Source: Planctomyces sp.
GTDB lineage: Bacteria > Planctomycetota > Planctomycetia > Planctomycetales > Planctomycetaceae
Direction: 5' to 3'
DNA length: 8,083 nucleotides
Assembly (NCBI GenBank): GCA_005809115.1
Contig: SYLK01000669.1
Coordinates: forward strand, 1-8,083
Shown: piece after piece, positions 1 through 5,415 of the stretch
Layout of the letters: each line of letters starts with the position of its first letter
How positions within the stretch are numbered: the stretch's first letter is position 1
Made by a program: the position numbers and the translations under genes
Notes under the pieces: model-generated
What the model was told of the DNA's origin: nothing
The model's database searches: none
Seen by the model: the letters and a program-made list of their open reading frames with translations, nothing else

Positions 1-784
1 AAGGACGCGATCCGTCCAGACACTGCAGCTGCGGCAGCGGAATATAGAACTTCCGATATCTTCGCCCGTCGGAGTAGGGAAAACCGGCTGCGTCGGGCAC
101 CAGCACAGTCACACGTTTGGTAATCCGATTCACAACGCCTTCGAATCGCCGCCCCTCAAATTCAAACGCCACCCGTGAACCCCGTCGAATTCCGTGCTGT
201 TGTCGCGCGACCTGACTGGTTGTCACCAGGTCATGCGTGTGCGCCCGATGACCAAACAGTCGCCGCGCGATCGACTGAAATCGCCGGGCGCGACAGCTGG
301 AATTCCGCCACACCAGCTGCTCACTCAGATGAATTATCTCGTGCTCCACGATTCTCTGCATGGCCTGCAGCCGATCGCGGCATTCCAGCCCCGTCACCGT
401 GACAGCGCGACTGTCGTCGCGAAACGTCTGAAACAACAAGTGCGACGAAACGGCGATCTCAAATTCCTCGGACGTCTCCCCCGTCCGTCGGCTTCGTGTG
501 ATCCTCCAGGCCGTCCTTCCGCCGGCCTTCGTCATGCGGGCAGACAGTATGAAGTCCAGTTTCCGACCAGCGAGGGCAGTCGCACAGCTCCGGTCCATCA
601 CTCGCCGATCATATGCTTCGAACATGCAGCGGAGATCATCCGGATGGAACGCCGTGAAATTGGCCTCACTCCTCATGCTGCGCGAGCTTCGCAGCACTTC
701 GGCCTGGATCTCGTCGAAGTTCCGCTGCTGCTGCTCGGGGGAAATTTCCACATTCAGGAGGATTTCACGGAGTCGTGAGGACAT
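1..784 (-). CDS. SprT-like zinc metalloprotease-fold protein, partial (3' end outside window)
   Basis: Reading the minus strand from the ATG at 784-782 gives 261 codons with no stop up to the window edge, so the C-terminus is missing. Residues 147-159 read EHEIIHLSEQLVW. HEIIH (148-152) is a zincin motif, and the Leu/Trp-rich run after it resembles the SprT/Spartan family. Further His residues lie in FGHRAHTH (177-184). Residues 200-255 (RRGSRVAFEFEG, then GVVNRITKRVTVLV) look like a small SH3- or KOW-like beta domain. Known SprT-like proteins are zinc proteases or zincin-fold proteins, some linked to nucleic acid; a protease role here is inferred. The usual SprT ligand in an HGxxF context is not seen: the aligned stretch is CRARRF (164-169). 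The gene starts 40 bp after the DUF1501 stop on the same strand, with no clear Shine-Dalgarno, so co-transcription is possible. The plus-strand frame opposite it has no family character. Confidence 0.75.
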   Translation of the reverse strand, partial: MSSRLREILLNVEISPEQQQRNFDEIQAEVLRSSRSMRSEANFTAFHPDDLRCMFEAYDRRVMDRSCATALAGRKLDFILSARMTKAGGRTAWRITRSRRTGETSEEFEIAVSSHLLFQTFRDDSRAVTVTGLECRDRLQAMQRIVEHEIIHLSEQLVWRNSSCRARRFQSIARRLFGHRAHTHDLVTTSQVARQQHGIRRGSRVAFEFEGRRFEGVVNRITKRVTVLVPDAAGFPYSDGRRYRKFYIPLPQLQCLDGSRP

Positions 785-824
785 CGTCGGACGCTGCCAC
801 AGAATTTAAGGGAACTGGCGATAT

Positions 825-2291
825 TCAGAACAACTCCGGCAGCGGTCGTCCATTCTCTTCCAGAATGAACCGCGGCCGATTTCGCTCGTCCGTGTACATG
901 GAATCCAGCGGAACACCCATATGCCGATAGACGGTCGCCGCCAGATCCGCCGGAGTCACCGGCCGGTCGAGGATCTCACCCCCATCACTGGTGCTGGCCC
1001 CGATCAGCTGTCCGTGCCTGAGGCCACCTCCGGCAAGGCACAGTGACATGACCACGGGCCAGTGATTGCGACCGTCGGTGCTGTCCTGAGTCCCCATCAT
1101 CGGCGTTCGACCGAACTCGCCCATCGCGATGACCAGCACCTGACTGAGCAGACCGCGCTCCTCAAGATCACTCACCAGTGTCGTCAGCAGGTGGTCGAAC
1201 AGCGGAAGCAGCGGGCCAAGCCCCTTTGAGATGCCGCCATAGGGCGGGATATTGTCACCGTGTGTGTCCCAGGTACCGGAGGCCGTGTGATAGCTCAGGT
1301 CGATTGTGACAAATCCGACTCCGGCCTCGACCAGGCGTCGGGCCAGCAGGGCCTGCTGACACCACAGATGCGAACCGTATCGCGCGCGGGACTCGGGTGA
1401 TTCACGCGACAAGTCGAATGCCTGCCGCGCGCGCCCGCCCAGCACCATCTCGAACGCGCGCCGGCCGTAGTCGTCCAGCGCATCCATCGTCCCCGACTGA
1501 TCAAGACCCCGACGCAGCCGATCCAGGTCCTCCACCAGCAGTCGCCGATTCAGCAGCCGATCCTGGTTCAGGCCGGAGGGCAGCTGAAAGATATCAGCGC
1601 CGGAATTGCGCCCGAGAGATCGGCCCACCGAATCGAGTTCGGGAAGAATCGATGCCCGGTTACCCTCGAACGGGTCGCTCGCCCTCCCCAGCCACCCACC
1701 CCATGCAACATGGCTGCGGCTCTTCTGAAACACAACGTAAGGCGGCACGCCGACATCCCGCCTGTCACGAAACCGGCCGATCACGGAACCCATCGCAGGG
1801 TAACGATCACCGGAAGGATTCACCCGGGGCTCCGCGTCGCGATTCCCGGTCTGCATCACCTGATTCGGTTCATGATTGCTGCCGCGACAGTCAACCGATC
1901 GGATCAGCGTGAACCGATCCATCATGGCGGCCTGCAGAGGCAGATGTTCACACACCGAAATCCCGGGAACAGCCGTGTCGATGGTTCCGAACGGTCCGCG
2001 GTTGATCGCGGGCCGAGTGGGCTTCGGATCCCACGTATCGATGTGGCTGGGGCCGCCGGTCATCCAGAGAAGTATCACGCTCCGGTTTCCGACCGGTCGG
2101 CCGGCTCGCGCAGACTGCTCCCGGGCCTGCAGCAGCCGAGGGACGGACAGGCCGGACATCCCGGCCAGGCTCGCCTTCAGCAGATTCCGGCGACTGCGAA
2201 CAACCAGCCCCTCCTGCGCCCGCGGTAACATCCACGAGAACGCGTGAGATCCGTGAAATGCGGCGGGCTGATCAGCAGATTCATGTGGCAT
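825..2291 (-). CDS. DUF1501 family protein with twin-arginine leader
   Basis: The chosen start gives 488 residues, the usual size for DUF1501 proteins, which are abundant in planctomycetes and have an alkaline phosphatase/sulfatase-like fold. The activity is not established. A Tat signal is visible: SRRNLLKA at 33-40, then a hydrophobic stretch, so export is likely. Family landmarks in order are LLWMTGGPSHIDTWDPKP (74-91), WDTHGDN (341-347), GEFGRTP (391-397), GRNHWP (407-412) and the tail VTPADLAATVYRHMGV (445-460). In-frame starts exist at 2384 (TTG), 2291 (ATG) and 2231 (ATG). I prefer 2291 because GCGGAG lies 9 nt upstream, although 2231 would give a more compact Tat n-region. Planctomycete DUF1501 genes often sit beside cytochrome-containing DUF1549/DUF1553 genes; none is visible here. 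The SprT-like gene follows on the same strand. Confidence 0.92.
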   Translation of the reverse strand: MPHESADQPAAFHGSHAFSWMLPRAQEGLVVRSRRNLLKASLAGMSGLSVPRLLQAREQSARAGRPVGNRSVILLWMTGGPSHIDTWDPKPTRPAINRGPFGTIDTAVPGISVCEHLPLQAAMMDRFTLIRSVDCRGSNHEPNQVMQTGNRDAEPRVNPSGDRYPAMGSVIGRFRDRRDVGVPPYVVFQKSRSHVAWGGWLGRASDPFEGNRASILPELDSVGRSLGRNSGADIFQLPSGLNQDRLLNRRLLVEDLDRLRRGLDQSGTMDALDDYGRRAFEMVLGGRARQAFDLSRESPESRARYGSHLWCQQALLARRLVEAGVGFVTIDLSYHTASGTWDTHGDNIPPYGGISKGLGPLLPLFDHLLTTLVSDLEERGLLSQVLVIAMGEFGRTPMMGTQDSTDGRNHWPVVMSLCLAGGGLRHGQLIGASTSDGGEILDRPVTPADLAATVYRHMGVPLDSMYTDERNRPRFILEENGRPLPELF

Positions 2292-2377
2292 CAGATCGGG
2301 CTCCGCCAGGACCCTGCAGCATCCGATCAGACTCGAACCTGCGGCGTCCCGCTTGACAATATGAGACAGGATCAACG

Positions 2378-2390
2378 GTACCAATGGTAC
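2378..2390. promoter_or_regulatory. Inverted repeat GTACCA-A-TGGTAC upstream of the DUF1501 gene
   Basis: Two perfect 6-bp arms are separated by one base, about 87 bp upstream of the preferred DUF1501 start. It could be an operator half-site pair. The arms are short enough for chance occurrence, and no promoter elements clearly overlap it. Confidence 0.25.
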
Positions 2391-2536
2391 AAGATCTGAG
2401 ATTCACGGGCGGTCCGGAGTTCAGAACGTCAGACAAACTCGCGACACAAGGATACTCTCTATCCATCGGAAACATCAGGGCAAAAGCCGCTGCCTGAGAT
2501 TCACCCGGTGTTTTGCGGAATTCTGTCAGATTTGAC

Positions 2537-2565
2537 CTGCAATTCCAGGAATCATGTGTTAGAAT
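2537..2565 (+). promoter_or_regulatory. Possible sigma-70-type promoter
   Basis: CTGCAA (2537-2542) and TAGAAT (2560-2565) are separated by 17 bp. The -10 matches TATAAT at five of six positions, while the -35 is poor. Transcription would start near 2572, just before the 18-bp palindrome at 2604-2621. No convincing gene lies immediately downstream; the RRM gene begins about 520 bp away. Confidence 0.25.
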
Positions 2566-2603
2566 CGTGGAATCCAGTGTCGCCCGCCCGTGTGCAGGCT
2601 GAA

Positions 2604-2621
2604 GACCGAACATGTTCGGTC
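2604..2621. promoter_or_regulatory. Perfect 18-bp palindrome, operator-like
   Basis: GACCGAACATGTTCGGTC is self-complementary across all 18 bases with no central spacer. It lies about 35-50 bp downstream of the promoter-like pair at 2537-2565, a position suited to a roadblock-type repressor site. It contains an ATG (2612) that opens a 30-codon frame. The core GAAC-AT-GTTC resembles the Gram-positive LexA half-sites, but those are spaced by four bases rather than two. Binding by a dimeric regulator is inferred. Confidence 0.45.
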
Positions 2622-3071
2622 GAAACGGATTTCATGCGTTGGGTGGTGTCGCGACGGGATTCCTTGTCTCCGAAAGCCGGAATTCTGGAAACGTGGCGGG
2701 TTGATCGCTGTCGTGCAGCCAGAGTTTTCATCTCAATTCAAAGCAGCCTACTCCTGACAACGCATCTTTTCGGATTCAACCCTCATTTGACCATGCACCG
2801 GCGGCTGTCCGGCTGGAATGACGGTGTCGCCGCCGATGTGCCGCGCCGAAAAATCCACGCATCAGCCTTGTGCCGCGTGGCCAGCAGGGAGTCATCAGGG
2901 TCCGAGTGACTGTGGCGTCCTGCGCATGGGTGCGGACCACAGCATGTCAGAGAATTTTCAAGCGTGATGTTTCAACCTGCTCAATTGCCTCCGAATGCTT
3001 CCTGGGAAGAGCTTCTTCTCTCAGTCAAGAGTACTTTGCAATGCGGCTGAGTTGAGTTTTGTTCCGTAGGA

Positions 3072-3084
3072 CTCCTTGTGGGAG
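3072..3084 (+). promoter_or_regulatory. Ribosome binding site of the RRM gene in a short stem
   Basis: GGGAG (3080-3084) lies 10 nt before the ATG at 3095 and supports that start. CTCC (3072-3075) can pair with GGAG (3081-3084) across a 5-nt loop, which would cover the ribosome binding site. The stem is only 4 bp, so any temperature-sensing role is speculative. Confidence 0.4.
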
Positions 3085-3094
3085 AATCGAAGTG

Positions 3095-3436
3095 ATGAAG
3101 TTGTATGTGGGAAATCTGCCGTACCAGTGCACTGAGCAGGATCTGCGAGGCGCATTTTCCAAGTACGGTGAAGTCGCCTCCGTGTCGGTCATTACAGACC
3201 GCGACACGGGCCGCTCGAAGGGATTCGCGTTCGTCGAAATGGCAACTCGTGAATCGGCACAGCAGGCGATCAGTGGTCTGCATGAGTCGGAGCTTGACGG
3301 TCGTCGGATCACGGTCAACGAGGCGCGTCCTCGTGAAGAACGTCCCCGCCGCGGTGGCGGCGGTGGCGGGGGCGGTGGCGGTGGCGGTGGCGGCGGACGT
3401 GGTGGCAGCGGCGGAGGTCGCGACCGTCGCTGGTAG
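3095..3436 (+). CDS. Single-RRM glycine-rich RNA-binding protein
   Basis: The 113-residue product is one RNA recognition motif plus a short basic, glycine-rich tail. RNP2 is LYVGNL (3-8) and RNP1 is KGFAFVEM (42-49); aromatic residues Tyr4, Phe44 and Phe46 occupy the RNA-stacking positions. The RRM ends near residue 78. The tail holds 15 consecutive glycines (87-101), then RGGSGGGRDRRW, which is RGG-like. Proteins of this design in cyanobacteria and planctomycetes bind single-stranded RNA and are often cold-induced; cold induction here is inferred. The ATG at 3095 is chosen because it opens directly on the first RRM strand and has GGGAG upstream; an in-frame TTG at 3059 adds 12 residues outside the domain. 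The gene is monocistronic, followed by two hairpins and a convergent gene. The GGC/GGT repeats encoding the glycines could slip and vary in length. Confidence 0.95.
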   Translation: MKLYVGNLPYQCTEQDLRGAFSKYGEVASVSVITDRDTGRSKGFAFVEMATRESAQQAISGLHESELDGRRITVNEARPREERPRRGGGGGGGGGGGGGGGRGGSGGGRDRRW

Positions 3437-3438
3437 TT

Positions 3439-3458
3439 TCCGACCGGAATTGGTCGGA
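3439..3458 (+). other. Hairpin directly after the RRM stop codon
   Basis: TCCGACC (3439-3445) pairs perfectly with GGTCGGA (3452-3458) across a 6-nt loop, starting 2 nt after the TAG stop. There is no T-run after it. It may stabilise the 3' end or act with the stronger hairpin downstream. Confidence 0.45.
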
Positions 3459-3494
3459 CAATGACAACCAGAGCCGTCCATCGGCAAGGATTCT

Positions 3495-3527
3495 CAGGAC
3501 CGCGGTGCCTCAGGCAGCGCGGTCCTG
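3495..3527 (+). terminator. Hairpin terminator between convergent RRM and DUF374 genes
   Basis: CAGGACCGCG (3495-3504) pairs perfectly over 10 bp with CGCGGTCCTG (3518-3527); the 13-nt loop can form a small inner stem. CTGTTTCC follows on the plus strand, a short T-run, so it best fits termination of the RRM transcript. On the minus strand no T-run follows. The DUF374 stop codon (3510-3512) lies in the loop, so one arm also encodes that protein's last residues. Confidence 0.65.
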
Positions 3528-4280
3528 CTGTTTCCAAACGGAACAGGTCGGACCAGTCTGAATGACGCGTTCATGCGGAAATTCGATCCGCCGCCCAATC
3601 TGATCCGCCACGGAATCATCACCGGCGGCAATCAACGCGGCAATACCGTCCAGTCGGTCCATCTCCGCCTGAAGCAGCCGGGCGTATTCGGCGAACTGCT
3701 CGCGCGGAAGATCGGGAGGCACTTCGACCGGTCGCCCCGCGATCAGGAAAACTCGGGAAAACGGCTGGGGAATCAGCAGGTCGGTCCAGTCGCCACGGAG
3801 CGACCAGCAGCGGTTACCCGTGATCGCCGTCGGGACGATGGGGCGCCCGGACCGCGATGAAATGTAGATGATGCCCTCTTTCATTGTTCGACGCGGCCCG
3901 CGGGGGCCGTCCGGCGTCATCGCCAGATGCAGGTGCGGCAGAGCCAGCAGCTGAGCAACGGCTTCCGCACCGCCACGACTCTGCGATCCCCGGACTGGCT
4001 GAATTCCCGCCAGCCGGGCGGCATCGGCAAGGTATCCACCATCGCGATGCTGACTGATCAGGCCAGACAGGTTCCAGGTCTTCAGCGAAAACACGGCCAC
4101 CGCGATACCGTCATGCCACATACAGAAGGCATACCGCCGCAGCCCTTGCGGACGAACGTACGGACTGGCCTCCTCCAGCACACGCCGGTGATCAACCCGG
4201 ACCGTCAGAAACAACAGACGCAGAACCAGGCTGGCAACGATCGCCAGCAACAGATTGATGGTGCGATTTCGGATTTTCAT
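3510..4280 (-). CDS. DUF374 lysophospholipid acyltransferase-family protein
   Basis: The 256-residue product starts with a hydrophobic membrane segment (about 8-27), typical of the DUF374 branch of the PlsC/LpxL-like acyltransferases. Conserved blocks in order are MWHDGIAVAVF (54-64), SQHRDGGYLADAARLAG (76-92), RGSQSRGGAEA (98-108; it places the substrate phosphate in related enzymes) and TPDGPRGPRR (122-131) followed by PIVPTAI (148-154). The family transfers acyl chains to lipid or lipid A-like acceptors at the inner membrane; the acceptor here is unknown. An in-frame ATG at 4364 would add 28 residues (MMCPSVSKVL onward). I prefer 4280 because MKIRNR before the membrane segment is the usual family start, though neither site has a clear Shine-Dalgarno. 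The last codons lie within the terminator hairpin. No other lipid gene is adjacent. Confidence 0.9.
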   Translation of the reverse strand: MKIRNRTINLLLAIVASLVLRLLFLTVRVDHRRVLEEASPYVRPQGLRRYAFCMWHDGIAVAVFSLKTWNLSGLISQHRDGGYLADAARLAGIQPVRGSQSRGGAEAVAQLLALPHLHLAMTPDGPRGPRRTMKEGIIYISSRSGRPIVPTAITGNRCWSLRGDWTDLLIPQPFSRVFLIAGRPVEVPPDLPREQFAEYARLLQAEMDRLDGIAALIAAGDDSVADQIGRRIEFPHERVIQTGPTCSVWKQQDRAA

Positions 4281-4389
4281 GGGCAGACTGACTGGCTTAT
4301 CCGACAGAAACACAAACGCCTGCGGTGAGCCCTGAAGGACTTTCGATACGCTCGGACACATCATCCCATGACATGTCCCGGCCGCGGGG

Positions 4390-4418
4390 AGTCTATGAAA
4401 TTCGGCGAGAAAGGTTGA
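4390..4418 (-). promoter_or_regulatory. Possible promoter of the DUF374 gene
   Basis: On the minus strand TCAACC (4418-4413) and TAGACT (4395-4390) are 17 bp apart, and the predicted start near 4383 leaves a leader of about 100 nt before 4280. The same -10 hexamer occurs in the candidate upstream of the oxidoreductase. The -35 match is weak. Confidence 0.25.
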
Positions 4419-4547
4419 GACCGATTTTCGGAGACGTCAAAATGCTGCCAACATCGACGAATGTGCAGAATCAGCCATTTTTTTGGCATCCACTGCTGCG
4501 GAATGAGACAGTCGAGCCTCCATCACGTCGGCTTTTCGGGCCGTGCC

Positions 4548-4592
4548 GGTGCACAATCCCGGCCGGTACCGGTGCACAATTCCGCCGGTACC
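4548..4592. repeat. Two tandem copies of a 22-23 bp unit
   Basis: Copy 1 (4548-4570) and copy 2 (4571-4592) share GGTGCACAAT, then a C/T change and one missing base, then CCGGTACC at the end. The copies abut directly. The unit contains the palindromes GTGCAC and GGTACC. It is a local duplication, or possibly a doubled binding site. Confidence 0.75.
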
Positions 4593-4673
4593 AGCGAGGA
4601 TGTCTGACCCGTCGGGAATACGAAATCCGACCGAATCGTTTCGCTGAAATCAGAAATCACCTTCGAACAACTA

Positions 4674-4701
4674 TTGCATTGGCTGCCGGAGCGAGTATTC
4701 T
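4674..4701 (+). promoter_or_regulatory. Possible promoter for an intergenic transcript
   Basis: TTGCAT (4674-4679) and TATTCT (4696-4701) are separated by 16 bp. Transcription would start near 4708 and run through the hairpins at 4853-5024. Promoter rules for planctomycetes are loose, so this is tentative. Confidence 0.3.
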
Positions 4702-4852
4702 GCAGCGACCTTTCTGGATCCTTTCCTGCAAAATTCTGCCGTGTCAGGCGATACCGGCATGATCATTGCACCTGTTCCAGCGGGCCGAACGCGTGGCGGT
4801 GAGTTCTGATCTGAAGGGCCGCCGGCGGCTGGGTTTCCGTAGTGATAAATTC

Positions 4853-4890
4853 GTCCCGGACTGACCTTGAGTCGACACGGGGCGGTTTTT
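4853..4890 (+). terminator. Terminator-like hairpin with T5 tract
   Basis: GTCCCG (4853-4858) pairs with CGGGGC (4878-4883), including one G-T wobble. The stem continues as GACT (4859-4862) with AGTC (4870-4873) around a 4-nt bulge. GG and five Ts (4886-4890) follow. No protein gene lies just upstream, so it could end a short intergenic RNA or act as an attenuator. Confidence 0.4.
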
Positions 4891-4895
4891 CATCC

Positions 4896-4915
4896 TGTCC
4901 GGGGGATACCGGACA
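4896..4915 (+). other. Perfect 7-bp hairpin competing with the preceding stem
   Basis: TGTCCGG (4896-4902) pairs with CCGGACA (4909-4915) across a 6-nt loop. The same GTCCGGG (4897-4903) can instead pair with CCCGGAC at 4855-4861, which forms part of the preceding hairpin. The two folds are mutually exclusive. Confidence 0.5.
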
Positions 4916-4985
4916 ATGCTCGCACATTCCATAGGGAGATGTCTTGTCCGTTCTCCTGTGCCTTTCCATCTGCGAGCAATTTCAT

Positions 4986-5024
4986 GAAACGGCTTCGTCG
5001 GTGTCACACGGACGGAGCCGTTTC
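4986..5024 (+). other. Long hairpin, possible terminator
   Basis: GAAACGGCT (4986-4994) pairs perfectly with AGCCGTTTC (5016-5024). The stem continues through a T-G wobble into CGTC/GACG (4996-4999 with 5011-5014), and GTG/CAC tops it. TGTTTGCG follows, a weak T-run. It could close an intergenic transcript on the plus strand. Confidence 0.5.
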
Positions 5025-5045
5025 TGTTTGCGCTTCCAGTTCCGA

Positions 5046-5110
5046 CACCCTTTCCCGGGCGCACCCTTTCCCGGGCGCACCCTTTCCCGGGGCGCACCCT
5101 TTCCCGGGCG
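5046..5110. repeat. Four tandem copies of a 16-bp GC-rich unit
   Basis: The unit CACCCTTTCCCGGGCG occurs at 5046-5061, 5062-5077, 5078-5094 (one extra G) and 5095-5110. Three copies are identical. There are no spacers, so this is a minisatellite-type array, not CRISPR. Each unit carries the palindrome CCCGGG. Copy number is probably variable by slippage. Confidence 0.9.
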
Positions 5111-5240
5111 GCAGACCAATCGCAGCGGGAACCCGCAGACTGAAGCAATCACTGCACTGCGCGGTGCCACAGATCATCGAGTGTCCGGCCCGTGCGACGA
5201 TTTCCGGAAGATTCCCCGCAGATTGGGATGCACTGAGGTT

Positions 5241-5269
5241 TTGCACTTGCGTCGGGGACAGATTAGACT
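5241..5269 (+). promoter_or_regulatory. Possible promoter of the oxidoreductase gene
   Basis: TTGCAC (5241-5246) and TAGACT (5264-5269) are separated by an ideal 17 bp. Transcription would begin near 5276 and leave a leader of about 140 nt before the ATG at 5416. The -10 matches four of six consensus bases and the -35 three. Confidence 0.35.
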
Positions 5270-5415
5270 GACGCGTATGAGCGCCTGAGATGCAGACGAT
5301 TGTCCCGAAAATCCGCCGGGGTCTCGCTCAGGTACTATCACCCCCCGAATGCCGTCCCCGGATGCCCCGGGCCAGCGACAGGATGTTCCGGGACCGGGCA
5401 GGAGCAGGAATCAGT

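Larger units (their letters stand above)
2292..3094. other. Intergenic region between divergent DUF1501 and RRM genes; no convincing gene
   Basis: This 803-bp stretch separates divergently transcribed genes and must hold promoters for both. Open frames across it, such as plus-strand 2508-2909, give Arg/Ser-rich translations without recognisable domains. One short plus-strand frame starts at the ATG at 2612 and stops at 2704, giving 30 codons beginning MFGRNGFHALGGVATGFL. It faintly resembles the start of a leader peptide but has no clear Shine-Dalgarno. A perfect TTGACA lies at 2353-2358, but no matching -10 is visible 16-18 nt downstream. A small stem-loop, GAAGA/TCTTC with a 3-nt loop, lies at 3006-3018. 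The two palindromes and a promoter candidate are listed separately. Confidence 0.6.
4281..5415. other. Long intergenic region with repeats and hairpins; no convincing gene
   Basis: This 1135-bp gap separates the DUF374 and oxidoreductase genes, which are divergent. Open frames on both strands, such as 4325-4762 plus and 4744-5148 minus, give biased translations without domains, and those crossing 5046-5110 only translate a tandem repeat. A T7 run at 4478-4484 is flanked by a 4-bp stem and is not a good terminator. The gap holds two tandem-repeat blocks, three substantial hairpins and promoter-like pairs, listed separately. Confidence 0.6.

Noticed and set aside
194..778. Plus-strand frame of 194 codons
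   Set aside because: It lies opposite the SprT-like gene, whose translation has a real motif; this frame is Arg/Pro/His-rich with no domain.
1397..2228. Overlapping plus-strand frames inside the DUF1501 gene
   Set aside because: Compositionally biased translations opposite a well-supported gene.
2604..2621. LexA box
   Set aside because: The half-sites resemble the Gram-positive box, but the spacing is two bases rather than four and no SOS gene adjoins it.
2981..3537. Minus-strand frames with poly-Pro or poly-Ala runs
   Set aside because: The runs are the reverse reading of the RRM glycine codons, not a real low-complexity protein.
4474..4487. Terminator at the T7 run
   Set aside because: The T-run forms the loop of a 4-bp stem rather than following a stem, and no upstream plus-strand gene needs it.
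5046..5110. CRISPR array
   Set aside because: Units of 16 bp abut with no spacers, and no cas gene is present.
4325..5288. Several frames of 60-145 codons in the long intergenic region
   Set aside because: No domains or convincing ribosome binding sites; those over 5046-5110 merely translate the tandem repeat.
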